NCBI GenBank assembly: GCA_910579495.1
Contig: CAJTVD010000076.1
Location: 1 to 17,903, forward strand
Direction of reading: 5' to 3'
DNA from: an uncultured Lachnospiraceae bacterium
Lineage (GTDB): Bacteria; Bacillota; Clostridia; Lachnospirales; Lachnospiraceae
DNA: 17,903 bases
The notes beneath the pieces were generated by a model. It searched no databases. It had not been told where the DNA came from and saw nothing but the letters and a program-made list of their open reading frames with translations. Positions within the stretch are counted from its first letter, which is position 1, and the number at the start of each line of letters is the position of its first letter. Below are positions 6,731 through 14,272 of the stretch, piece after piece. A program made the position numbers and the translations under genes.

Positions 6731-7089
6731 AGATGCCCTCGTTTCACTGTATTTGCCTTGGGAGACATTTATAGTAAATCATATGAAGGTGGCTGTGGTT
6801 TTTATTCCCCGAATCAGTGATATAGCCTGTGGCGGGCGGGGCTTTATGGCATTTTCTGTCTTTTTCATTACATAGGCTCCGCTAAAGTTTTCTCCCTGCT
6901 AAATAAAATCCGCCTGCCGCCGATAAATATATTGCAGGTGTTTATGGCCAGAATACCAGCAGAAAATATTGATTTAGTCGCCATGGATGGTATACCCTGG
7001 GGAAAAGGACAGCCCCGTTGTGTATCATTTTTGCATTTTCTAATCACGGATGGGCGGAAAAGGCAAGGGACTAAAAAGAAGGAGGAAGA
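6731..7089. other. 359-base divergent intergenic region
   Basis: This stretch lies between the start of the DUF368 gene (minus) and the start of the EF-hand gene (plus). Its centre is GC-rich and could form a long-range stem: GGCGGGCGG 6831-6839 with CCGCCTGCC 6910-6918, one G-T pair. On the minus strand it holds a 29-codon open frame (6868 down to 6779) with GGAG eight bases before its ATG. A candidate plus-strand promoter is at 6969-6996. I recognise no known riboswitch core and see no clear promoter for the DUF368 gene. Confidence 0.5.
6969..6996 (+). promoter_or_regulatory. Candidate promoter for the EF-hand gene
   Basis: TTGATT (6969-6974) and TATACC (6991-6996) are 16 bases apart, giving a leader of about 85 bases before ATG 7090. 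Both boxes are imperfect, so this is a candidate only. Confidence 0.35.
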
Positions 7090-8277
7090 ATGCGAATCGA
7101 TTCCGCTGCAATAGGAATGGAATCCCATAGGCGTTACTCTTTTGTTTCCGGGAGGGTCAGCACAGTGACCGTCTCCAGCGGGCTTCAGAGCCTGGAGGAG
7201 GGGGCTTTGGCGGATAAGGAAGAAGGGGGGAAACAGGCCCAGGAAAAGCAAAGCCAGGAGGATCCCCAAAAGTCTGCCTTTGGCCAATTAAAGGCCATGA
7301 AGAGAACCTTCCAGTCGGGAAAGCTCCGGGAGATGGGGGCTTCGGCGATCCATGAACAGCTGATGGAAATCCGGCAGGAATGCCTGAATTACCTGCTGGA
7401 CATCTTATTTCCCCATAGAAAGGACTGGCAGGGAAACAGGGGGTTTGGCCAGGGGAAGCAGGATCCGGGACAGACGGCGCCTTCCTCTGATATGCAGGCA
7501 TCTACGGGGATGGTCAATGTGAAAACCTTGACCTACAGCAGCCAGTATTACCGGAAGGAAACGGAAAGCACCTCTTATTCCACCACTGGGACCGTCAGGT
7601 GTGCGGACGGCAGGGAGATTACCTTTAACCTGGACCTGGAAATGAGCCGGAGCTTTCAGGAGTATTATGAGGAAAACATTACTGCCATCCAGGTGAAAAT
7701 GTGCGATCCCCTTGTGATCAACTTAGACGGGAATATCGCGGGCCTGTCTGGCCAGACGTTCCTGTTTGATATCGACGGGGACGGGCAGGAGGATGAGGTC
7801 AACCGCCTGGCACCAGGCAGTGGTTACCTGGCGCTGGACCAAAACGGTGACGGCGTCATCAACGACGGGTCGGAGCTTTTTGGCACCAAATCCGGCAATG
7901 GGTTTGCGGACCTTGCAGCCTATGACACAGACCATAATGGCTTTATTGATGAGGGGGATGAAATCTGGGATAAACTGAAGATCTGGGTGACGGATGAAGA
8001 GGGGAACCAGCAGCTTTATTCCCTGGCGGAAAAAGGGGTGGGGGCAATCTGTCTTCAAAACGCCGCTACCAACTACGCCATCAATGGACAGGATGGCCAG
8101 GCCAGGGGAGCGGTCCGGAGCACCGGTTTTTTCCTGTATGAGAACGGCAATGTGGGGACCGTCCAGCATGTGGATTTAGCGCTCCATGGACAGGAGGGCA
8201 AAGAACACAGGGAACAGGAAAAAATCCGGCAGAATCAGGGCAAATATGAAAAATGGCTGTATGACATGGCAATGTGA
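7090..8277 (+). CDS. EF-hand-like calcium-binding protein of unknown function
   Basis: The 395-residue protein has no signal peptide or membrane helix. The N-terminal ~130 residues are charged and probably helical with Gln/Lys-rich stretches. The centre has three Asp-rich calcium loops: DIDGDGQED (227-235), DQNGDGVINDGSE (from 250) and DTDHNGFIDEGDE (from 279). PLVINLDG just before them and LKIWVTDEEGN after them resemble the calcium-binding region near the ends of some large RTX/VCBS-type secreted proteins. The C-terminus is charged (QEGKEHREQEKIRQNQG). It starts at ATG 7090 behind GGAGGAAG. The gene stands alone, 59 bases before the spoIID-like start. I do not know its function; calcium binding is a fair prediction, and location (cytoplasmic or leaderless export) is open. 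Confidence 0.85.
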   Translation: MRIDSAAIGMESHRRYSFVSGRVSTVTVSSGLQSLEEGALADKEEGGKQAQEKQSQEDPQKSAFGQLKAMKRTFQSGKLREMGASAIHEQLMEIRQECLNYLLDILFPHRKDWQGNRGFGQGKQDPGQTAPSSDMQASTGMVNVKTLTYSSQYYRKETESTSYSTTGTVRCADGREITFNLDLEMSRSFQEYYEENITAIQVKMCDPLVINLDGNIAGLSGQTFLFDIDGDGQEDEVNRLAPGSGYLALDQNGDGVINDGSELFGTKSGNGFADLAAYDTDHNGFIDEGDEIWDKLKIWVTDEEGNQQLYSLAEKGVGAICLQNAATNYAINGQDGQARGAVRSTGFFLYENGNVGTVQHVDLALHGQEGKEHREQEKIRQNQGKYEKWLYDMAM

Positions 8278-8290
8278 AACAGCAAAAATG

Positions 8291-8320
8291 GTATATAGAC
8301 GGGGCACTTGGGCATAAAAT
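8291..8320 (+). promoter_or_regulatory. Sigma-E-like (mother-cell) promoter of the spoIID-like gene
   Basis: GTATATA at 8291-8297 resembles the sigma-E -35 element. CATAAAAT at 8313-8320 matches seven of eight positions of the -10 consensus CATACAHT, and the spacer is 15 bases. spoIID is sigma-E controlled in Bacillus subtilis, so the position agrees with known regulation. It lies 16 bases before ATG 8337, giving a very short leader. Confidence 0.55.
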
Positions 8321-8336
8321 AGCCTGGAGGTGTCCT

Positions 8337-9377
8337 ATGAAAAAACTTAGAGTCTTTCAAACTGTCAAATTAAAGAGAACCGTACCAGGATTTTCCCATG
8401 GAAATCGTGGTACGGTTCTTTTGTTCCACAGAAGGCCAGTACGCAAAGGGTACTGGCCCTTGTTTTTGCTGCTGGCCCCGTATTTGGTGACTTTTCTTTT
8501 TGGCAATATCAAAGAGGGGGCGGCGGAATATGGGGACAGGGAAAGGAAGGCGGGGGAAGGATACACGTTTGTCTGTAATACCACCGGGCTGGGAAGCGAA
8601 AGGATCCCCCTGGAGGACTATGTGGCTGACAGGCTGGCAAGGAGCATTGATGAAAGCTGGGAACTGGAAACGCTCAAGGCCCAGGCGGTGCTGATACGCT
8701 CCGGGCTGCTGGCCTCCCTGGAACGGGGCGGGGGCAGCACCCGTGAAATTCTTGTGGAGGATGGGGGGTATGGCAGCGGGCAGGTGTCGGAGAAAATTTG
8801 GGCGGCGGTAACCCAGAGCGCGGGGGTCTGCCTTTTTTATGAAGGCCATCCGGTAAGCGGCGCGTACTTTGGGGTAAGCAACGGGGCTACCAGGAATGCG
8901 GGGGAGCTGCGGCTTACGGGATATCCTTATTTAAAAAGCGTGCTATGTAGCAGGGATTTTCTGGCCGGGGATTATACCAGTATGGCTGTATATACCCAGG
9001 GCGAGTTTGAAAGGCTCTGGCAGCAGGCACCGGCTTTTCAGATAACGGAGGAGGAAATAAGGAAAGATGGCAGTGTGGCGGTGGAAAATGAATTGGAGTC
9101 TTTTTCCCTGTACAGGGACAGTGTGGGGTATGTGCTTTTTGTGGAGCGGGAGGGAAAATTTGTCTCTGGCGAGCAGTTTGGGGCATCTTTCCACCTGGCT
9201 TCCTCCAGTTTCCATCTGGACAGTGAGGATGGGAGGATTGTTGCCAGGGTAAAGGGGACAGGGCACGGGCTTGGCATGAGCCAGTTCGGGGCAAACGAAA
9301 TGGCAAAGGAAGGGAGCGATTATGTAGAAATCCTGAACTATTTTTTTCAGGATGTAATAATTACAAAATTTGAATAA
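8337..9377 (+). CDS. SpoIID/LytB-like sporulation protein lacking the catalytic Glu
   Basis: The 346-residue protein has one membrane helix (about 39-56) and then a SpoIID domain. LETLKAQAV (about 110-118) and GHGLGMSQFGANEMAKEG near the C-terminus are family signatures. SpoIID is the lytic transglycosylase of the engulfment complex in the mother-cell membrane. It is normally marked by a Glu in a SEMP-type motif just before LKAQA. Here that stretch reads ARSIDESW and, by my alignment, Ser103 replaces the Glu; AVAARTY is also changed to AVLIRSG. Activity is therefore doubtful. The start is ATG 8337, with GGAGGT five bases upstream; an in-frame GTG at 8274 overlaps the previous gene and lacks a site. 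The SpoIIQ-like gene follows, as in other Clostridia. Two terminator-like hairpins lie within the first 45 codons. Confidence 0.85.
   Translation: MKKLRVFQTVKLKRTVPGFSHGNRGTVLLFHRRPVRKGYWPLFLLLAPYLVTFLFGNIKEGAAEYGDRERKAGEGYTFVCNTTGLGSERIPLEDYVADRLARSIDESWELETLKAQAVLIRSGLLASLERGGGSTREILVEDGGYGSGQVSEKIWAAVTQSAGVCLFYEGHPVSGAYFGVSNGATRNAGELRLTGYPYLKSVLCSRDFLAGDYTSMAVYTQGEFERLWQQAPAFQITEEEIRKDGSVAVENELESFSLYRDSVGYVLFVEREGKFVSGEQFGASFHLASSSFHLDSEDGRIVARVKGTGHGLGMSQFGANEMAKEGSDYVEILNYFFQDVIITKFE
8376..8422 (+). terminator. Terminator-like hairpin inside the spoIID-like coding region (first)
   Basis: AGAACCGTACCA (8376-8387) pairs perfectly over 12 bp with TGGTACGGTTCT (8408-8419). An inner stem GATTT 8389-8393 / AAATC 8402-8406 extends it, and a T-run follows (TCTTTTGTT). 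It lies over codons 14-29. It could stop transcripts coming from the EF-hand gene or cause polarity when translation is poor. Confidence 0.6.
8434..8467 (+). terminator. Terminator-like hairpin inside the spoIID-like coding region (second)
   Basis: GGCCAGTAC (8434-8442) pairs perfectly with GTACTGGCC (8450-8458) around loop GCAAAGG and is followed by CTTGTTTTTG. It follows the first hairpin after about 14 bases and lies just before the codons for the membrane helix. Two such structures in a row are unlikely to be chance. Confidence 0.55.
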
Positions 9378-9400
9378 AGAAGGAAATAAGGGTAAAACTA
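9371..9400 (+). promoter_or_regulatory. Candidate forespore (sigma-F/G-like) promoter of the spoIIQ-like gene
   Basis: TGAATA at 9371-9376 and GGTAAAACTA at 9391-9400 are 14 bases apart. The second element fits the GGNNANANTW pattern of sigma-F promoters, and the first resembles the sigma-G/F -35. spoIIQ is forespore-expressed in known spore formers. The spacing is slightly short, so this stays a candidate. Confidence 0.4.
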
Positions 9401-9438
9401 ACCATAAAAGAACAACAACAGTTCCAGGAGGAAGAGAT

Positions 9439-10374
9439 ATGAGAAGAAGTAGAAGAAGAGGCCTTGCCAGGGAACGGTTCCTTATGGTTGCCTCAGCAGT
9501 ATTGGTTTTAGGTTCCCTGACAGCTACCGGGCTGTGGCTGGGAAGGGACAAAAGCAATCAGGATGAGGGATATGTAGTAGACTTAAGCGCCATTGAGAAT
9601 AATGCGGCGGCAGGGCTCGGGGGGGAAAACCCGGTTAACCCATCAGAAAATGTGACACAGGGAATAGTCCCTTCTGACGATCTGGATTATGACCCTTATT
9701 TCCAGGAAACAAATTCACAGAAGGTAGAAAACCCGGACCAGTCAGGGAGTGTGAGCATGTCTGAGGGCGCTTCCCCCACAGCCAGCCCGGAAGTGGCACT
9801 GAAGGAAAAAAACAAAGAAGAGAAGGGAAAAGAAGAAGGGAAAACACAGGAGGCACCAAAGGAGGGGACGAAAAAGGAAGAAGGGGAGCAGACAGCGGAT
9901 ATTGGCGGTGAAGGGGAAGGTACCCCGGCGCTGTCTACAGCCATGCAGCCTGCCCTGACCTTTGGCGATTCTGATACGCTGGTCTGGCCTGTTGTAGGCA
10001 ATATTCTGGTAAACTACAGCATGGACAAGACTGTTTACTTCCCTACCCTGCAGCAGTATAAATACAATCCTGCCATTATCATACAGGCAAATCAGGGGGA
10101 CCTGATTACTGCGGCTTCGGCGGGCAAGGTTATTTCCGTGTTTACAGACCCGAAGATTGGCAACGGCGTTACCATGGAGCTGGGAGGCGGTTATGAGGCA
10201 ACCTATGGGCAGCTTTCCAATATTCTGGTTTCCGAGGGAAGCTATGTGGCCGCAGGGGATGTGATCGCGGAAGTGGGGGCACCCACTAAGTACTTCAGCG
10301 TGGAGGGTACTAACGTATACTTCAAGCTTACCAAGAATGGCGAGCCCATAAACCCGATGGCCAAATTAAACTGA
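9439..10374 (+). CDS. spoIIQ: SpoIIQ-like protein with a degenerate LytM/M23 domain
   Basis: The 311-residue protein has a basic N-terminus, one membrane helix (about 14-35), a long linker rich in Lys/Glu/Gly (about 110-160) and a C-terminal LytM domain (about 183-310, from WPVVGNILVNYS). SpoIIQ sits in the forespore membrane and binds SpoIIIAH across the intermembrane space. All expected zinc or catalytic positions look replaced: Asn210 and Ile214 for the HxxxD-type ligands, Gln258 for the His in YxHLS, and Asn292/Tyr294 for the final HxH. It is thus probably a binding, not cutting, domain. B. subtilis SpoIIQ is also inactive, but keeps more of the motif. The start is ATG 9439 behind AGGAGG (9426-9431). 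It lies 61 bases after the spoIID-like gene and 14 bases before the amidohydrolase. The symbol rests on context plus domain layout. Confidence 0.8.
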   Translation: MRRSRRRGLARERFLMVASAVLVLGSLTATGLWLGRDKSNQDEGYVVDLSAIENNAAAGLGGENPVNPSENVTQGIVPSDDLDYDPYFQETNSQKVENPDQSGSVSMSEGASPTASPEVALKEKNKEEKGKEEGKTQEAPKEGTKKEEGEQTADIGGEGEGTPALSTAMQPALTFGDSDTLVWPVVGNILVNYSMDKTVYFPTLQQYKYNPAIIIQANQGDLITAASAGKVISVFTDPKIGNGVTMELGGGYEATYGQLSNILVSEGSYVAAGDVIAEVGAPTKYFSVEGTNVYFKLTKNGEPINPMAKLN

Positions 10375-10388
10375 GAAAGGTTAAAAAG

Positions 10389-11603
10389 ATGTTAAGTGAA
10401 AGGCTGTATATTATCGGCGGTAAAATCCTGACAATGGCCGGGGACATCTGGGAAAAGGGGTATTTATGCATTGAAAATGGGAAAATAAAGGAATTGGGGC
10501 CTATGAAAGATGGAGCCCCTTTTCCTTTGCCGGAAGGAGAGCGGGTGCGGGCCATAAACGCCCTGGGGCTTTTGGTAATGCCCGGGATGATTGAGGCCCA
10601 TTGCCATATGGGGATCACAGAGGAGAAAAAGGGGATGGAGGGGGACGACTGCAATGAGACAGTGGACCCCATTACGCCTTACCTGCGTGCCCTGGATGCC
10701 ATTAACCCTATGGATGCCGCCTTTGACGATGCCCTGCGGGCAGGGATTACCTCTGCTATGATTGGCCCGGGAAGCGCCAATATCGTAGGGGGGACCTTTT
10801 CCTTTGTGAAAACCTGCGGCAGAAATATTGACAGGATTACCGTGCTTGCCCCTGCGGCAATGAAAGTTGCGTTCGGTGAAAATCCCAAGGTAAATTATCA
10901 GGGCCAGGGCAAATCGCCCGCCACCAGGATGGCCATTGCCGCACTGCTCCGGGAAGAGCTTTTTAAGGCACAGCGTTATTATGAAAAAAAGTGTGCAGGC
11001 ATGAAGCGGGAGGATGAGGACTTCCGCTATGAGTGCTGGCTTCCGGTATTTGAAGGGAAAATTCCCTTAAAAGCCCATGTACACAGGGCGGACGACATTC
11101 AGACTGCCATCCGCATTGCCAGGGAATTCCACCTGGATATGACCCTTGACCACTGCAGCGAGGGGCATTTGATTGCAGAGGAAATAAAGGCGTCGGGATT
11201 TCCCGCCATTGTAGGGCCTGACCTTGCCAGCAGGAGCAAAATTGAGGTACAGAACATGGCCTTTAAAACTATAGGGATACTGAACAGGGAAGGGGTGAAG
11301 GCCGCCATTACCACAGACCATCCGGTATCCCTGATACAGTCCCTTCCCATCTGCGCCGGGCTGGCGGTAAAGGCGGGGCTGGACGAAATGGAAGCTTTAA
11401 AGGCGATTACCCTTTATCCCGCACAGATATGCAGGGTAGGGCACCGGCTGGGTTCCCTGGAGGTGGGAAAGGACGGGGATGTTGCAATTTTTAACTGCCT
11501 GCCAACCAGGGTGGAGGCAAAGGCCATGTGTACCATAATAGAGGGAAAAATTGCCTATGCGGATGAATCCTTTCCTTTACCGGAGGGTGAAAAAAAGTTA
11601 TAA
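10389..11603 (+). CDS. Metal-dependent amidohydrolase (imidazolonepropionase-like)
   Basis: The 404-residue enzyme shows the amidohydrolase metal site in order. His71 and His73 (EAHCHMG) are followed by His230/His232 (KAHVHRADD), His255 and His260 (DHCSEGH), and Asp310 (TTDHP). An N-terminal beta-sandwich strand set (GGKILTMAGD...IENGKIKELG) and a C-terminal return (GSLEVGKDGDVAIF) frame the barrel. Family members hydrolyse cyclic amides, dipeptides or N-acetyl groups; the substrate cannot be read from the sequence. It starts at ATG 10389, with GAAAGG about eight bases upstream, 14 bases after the spoIIQ-like stop. The tight spacing implies cotranscription. In several Clostridia, spoIIID sits at this place; here it does not. 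Confidence 0.88.
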   Translation: MLSERLYIIGGKILTMAGDIWEKGYLCIENGKIKELGPMKDGAPFPLPEGERVRAINALGLLVMPGMIEAHCHMGITEEKKGMEGDDCNETVDPITPYLRALDAINPMDAAFDDALRAGITSAMIGPGSANIVGGTFSFVKTCGRNIDRITVLAPAAMKVAFGENPKVNYQGQGKSPATRMAIAALLREELFKAQRYYEKKCAGMKREDEDFRYECWLPVFEGKIPLKAHVHRADDIQTAIRIAREFHLDMTLDHCSEGHLIAEEIKASGFPAIVGPDLASRSKIEVQNMAFKTIGILNREGVKAAITTDHPVSLIQSLPICAGLAVKAGLDEMEALKAITLYPAQICRVGHRLGSLEVGKDGDVAIFNCLPTRVEAKAMCTIIEGKIAYADESFPLPEGEKKL

Positions 11604-11769
11604 TTGTAAGAAGTGAAAATAGCAGGGATATAATGCGCCGGAGAGGGAATATAATGTATCGCCCGGGAATACAGCATTTATTGCAGGGCAAGGGGCATGA
11701 TATTCCCTTTTGGCGGGGGAAAAATTGGTGTAGATTAAAGGAAATTGGATTTCTGTAAGGAGGTAGCTA
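11604..11769 (+). promoter_or_regulatory. Intergenic leader before ddl with weak promoter-like boxes
   Basis: Two TATAAT boxes lie at 11629-11634 and 11650-11655. The first has TTGTAA (11604-11609) 19 bases upstream, which is longer than ideal. No terminator is seen after the amidohydrolase gene. GGAGGT ends six bases before ATG 11770. ddl-murF may have its own promoter here, but the evidence is weak. Confidence 0.3.
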
Positions 11770-12825
11770 ATGAAGATTGTAGTGCTGGCAGGCGGTATCA
11801 GTACGGAGCGGGATGTATCCTTAAGCTCCGGGGCAATGATATACCGGGCTTTGAGGGAACGGGGGCATCAGGTGGTTTTGTTGGACGTCTATCTGGGATA
11901 TGAATGGGAAAACCCGGAGGAAGGGAGGTCTGCGGCAGGTATTTTTGATAAAAAGAAGGACTGGGCAGGGGAACTGGGAGCCATTTCAGGGCAAAACCCG
12001 GATATCCGGCAGGTCAAAGCCTTGCGCCCGGACGGGGAGAAGAACTTTTTCGGCCCTAATGTGATTGCTATCTGCCAGGCAGCGGACGTGGTGTTCATGG
12101 CACTTCACGGGGAAAACGGGGAAAACGGGAAAATCCAGGCGTGTTTTGACCTGATGGGGATTACATATACAGGGGCAGGCTATGTGGGCTCGGCGCTGGC
12201 AATGAATAAGGGGCTGTCCAAGGAACTGTTTGCCTATTATGGCATCCCGACCCCTTTTGGCATACGCCTGAAAAAGGGGCAGAAACAGGAAGATGTGGTT
12301 CCGTTCCCCTGTATCGTAAAGGCCTGCTGCGGCGGTTCCAGCGTGGGCGTATGCATCGCTATGACGGAGAAAGAGTATGGCAAAGCCTTAGAGGAGGCTT
12401 TTTGCTATGACGACGAGGTGATAGTGGAGCAATATATTGAGGGCCGGGAGTTTTCTGTGGGGGTGATGGAGGGAAGGGCGCTTCCTGTGATTGAAATCGC
12501 CCCTGTGGAAGGCTTCTACGATTACAGAAATAAATACCAGCCGGGGGCCACCATAGAAACCTGCCCGGCGGAGCTTCCACCGGAAAAAACAAGGGAAATC
12601 CAGAGGTATGCGGAGAGGGTGTTCCAGGCTCTGCGGATGAACAATTATGCCAGGATGGACTTCCGGATGGACAGCCAGGGAAAGGTTTTCTGCCTGGAAG
12701 CCAATACCCTTCCCGGCATGACGCCTACCTCCCTGCTTCCCCAGGAAGCGGCGGCGGAAGGGATAAGCTTTGGGGAGCTTTGTGAGAAGATCCTGGAAGC
12801 GTCAGTGAGGGAGGCAGGGGATTAA
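11770..12825 (+). CDS. ddl: D-alanine--D-alanine ligase
   Basis: The 351-residue ATP-grasp enzyme joins two D-alanines for the peptidoglycan stem peptide in the cytoplasm. Seen motifs are GGISTERDVSLSSG (8-21), HGENGENG (113-120), GGSSVG (188-193), the omega-loop YDYRNKYQPG (250-259) and EANTLPGMT (310-318). The Tyr in NKY (256) is the residue typical of D-Ala-D-Ala ligases and is replaced in VanA-type D-lactate ligases, so normal vancomycin-sensitive precursors are predicted. VKA replaces the usual VKP just before the Gly-rich loop, a minor variation. An insert of about 40 residues follows the first strand-helix unit, as in other clostridial Ddl. murF starts one base after the stop, so the pair is translationally coupled. 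Confidence 0.95.
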   Translation: MKIVVLAGGISTERDVSLSSGAMIYRALRERGHQVVLLDVYLGYEWENPEEGRSAAGIFDKKKDWAGELGAISGQNPDIRQVKALRPDGEKNFFGPNVIAICQAADVVFMALHGENGENGKIQACFDLMGITYTGAGYVGSALAMNKGLSKELFAYYGIPTPFGIRLKKGQKQEDVVPFPCIVKACCGGSSVGVCIAMTEKEYGKALEEAFCYDDEVIVEQYIEGREFSVGVMEGRALPVIEIAPVEGFYDYRNKYQPGATIETCPAELPPEKTREIQRYAERVFQALRMNNYARMDFRMDSQGKVFCLEANTLPGMTPTSLLPQEAAAEGISFGELCEKILEASVREAGD

Positions 12826-12826
12826 G

Positions 12827-14230
12827 TTGAAGAATATGACATTGGTAAATGTGGCGCAGGCATGCGGGGGAGCCCTCCATGGCCTTAAGGATGCCACGGG
12901 CGTGGGGGCGGAAGCTGTAAGTGTGGCCATTGATTCCCGCAGGGCGGAGCCGGGCGGGATCTTCATTGCGGTCAAGGGCGGGAAGGTGGACGGGCATGAT
13001 TTTATCCCGGAGGTGGCCGCTAGGGGCGCATTGGGAGTAGTCTGCCAGCATCCCCCAAAGGGCTGCCCCGTTCCCTATATCCTGGTGGAGGATTCCCTGA
13101 AAGCCCTCCGGGAGATTGGGGAATACTACCGAAAGCAGCTTAACATTAAGGTAGTGGGCATTACAGGGAGCGTGGGGAAAACTACCACCAAGGAATTTAT
13201 TGCCTCTGTGCTTTCGGTAAAATATAAGGTACTGAAAACCCAGGGAAATTTCAATAATGAGATTGGGCTTCCCCTTACAGTGCTTTCCATCAGGGAGGGA
13301 CATGAGATTGCGGTGCTGGAGATGGGGATCAGCAATTTCGGCGAGATGCACCGTTTAAGTAAAATTGCAAGGCCCGATATCTGTGTTATGACCAATATCG
13401 GGCAGAGCCATCTGGAAAACCTGGGATGCCGGGAGGGTATCCTCAAGGCCAAATCGGAGATCTTTGATTTTATGGACCCGGAGGGGTATGTATTTGTAAA
13501 TGGTGACGACCGCCTGCTTTCCGGCATGAAGCAAAAGGGAAACCACCGGCCGGTGCGCTTTGGCTTAAATCCTGTGAATGACATTTATGCCCAGGGGGTG
13601 GCCGGTAAGGGGCTTTTGGGCTCCCAGGCAGTAATCCATGCAGGGCGTTATGTGTTTCCGGTGGAGATTCCCCTGCCAGGGGCACATATGGTGTTAAACG
13701 CCCTTGCCGCCGCTGGCGTGGGGATGCTGCTGGGGCTTTCGCCGGAGGACGTCAGGCAGGGGATTGCCAGCGTGGAGGCGGTGGGGGGCAGGAGCAATGT
13801 GCTGTCCCTGCCTTTTGGCACGCTGATAGATGACTGCTATAATGCCAACCCGGCCTCCATGAAGGCGGCTCTTGACCTGCTGGCTTCGGCTTCCGGCAGG
13901 AAAGTGGCGGTTTTGGGGGATATGTTTGAGCTGGGGGAGAACACAGGGCAGATGCACGGTGAAATCGGCGCTTATGCAGTGGCAAAGGGAATAGACGTGC
14001 TGGCCTGTACCGGCAGGCTGTCCCGGAATATGTACGAAAATGCCAGGGAGAGTATGCCAGGGGAGAAAGACGGGTATTTGGGGAAGACCCAGGCCTATTA
14101 CTTTGCGGACAGGGACGAAATGCTGGAAGGGCTTCCCGCCATATTAAAAAAGGGGGATACCGTACTGGTGAAAGCCTCCCATGGAATGGCGTTTGAGAAA
14201 GTGGTGGCGTTTTTAAAGGATTTCAGTTAG
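12827..14230 (+). CDS. murF: UDP-MurNAc-tripeptide--D-alanyl-D-alanine ligase
   Basis: The 467-residue Mur ligase adds the D-Ala-D-Ala made by Ddl to UDP-MurNAc-tripeptide in the cytoplasm. The P-loop GITGSVGKTTT is at 111-121, the magnesium-site segment EMGISNFGEM follows the central fold, and the MurF-specific DDCYNANPASM begins at about 335. Length is normal for the family. The start is taken as TTG 12827, one base after the ddl stop, with AGGGG (12816-12820) six bases upstream. ATG 12836, three codons later, is possible but badly spaced from that site. The gene ends at a terminator shared with the convergent plsC. Confidence 0.95.
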   Translation: MKNMTLVNVAQACGGALHGLKDATGVGAEAVSVAIDSRRAEPGGIFIAVKGGKVDGHDFIPEVAARGALGVVCQHPPKGCPVPYILVEDSLKALREIGEYYRKQLNIKVVGITGSVGKTTTKEFIASVLSVKYKVLKTQGNFNNEIGLPLTVLSIREGHEIAVLEMGISNFGEMHRLSKIARPDICVMTNIGQSHLENLGCREGILKAKSEIFDFMDPEGYVFVNGDDRLLSGMKQKGNHRPVRFGLNPVNDIYAQGVAGKGLLGSQAVIHAGRYVFPVEIPLPGAHMVLNALAAAGVGMLLGLSPEDVRQGIASVEAVGGRSNVLSLPFGTLIDDCYNANPASMKAALDLLASASGRKVAVLGDMFELGENTGQMHGEIGAYAVAKGIDVLACTGRLSRNMYENARESMPGEKDGYLGKTQAYYFADRDEMLEGLPAILKKGDTVLVKASHGMAFEKVVAFLKDFS

Positions 14231-14238
14231 GGAAACGG

Positions 14239-14272
14239 GAAGAAGCAAGCCTAAAAGCCTGCTTCTTCTTTT
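14239..14272 (+). terminator. Terminator of ddl-murF
   Basis: GAAGAAGCA (14239-14247) pairs with TGCTTCTTC (14260-14268), with two further inner pairs across one A-C mismatch, and is followed by TTTTATCTT. It begins eight bases after the murF stop and overlaps the last codons of the convergent plsC gene. The reverse strand lacks a T-run after the stem, so it probably works mainly for murF. Confidence 0.8.

Noticed and set aside
6731..7089. Riboswitch (c-di-GMP or other) in the divergent intergenic region
   Set aside because: I could not find a recognisable conserved core; only generic GC-rich pairing is visible.
11770..12825. VanA-type D-Ala-D-Lac ligase
   Set aside because: The omega-loop carries the NKY Tyr of D-Ala-D-Ala ligases, and no vanH or vanX neighbours are present.
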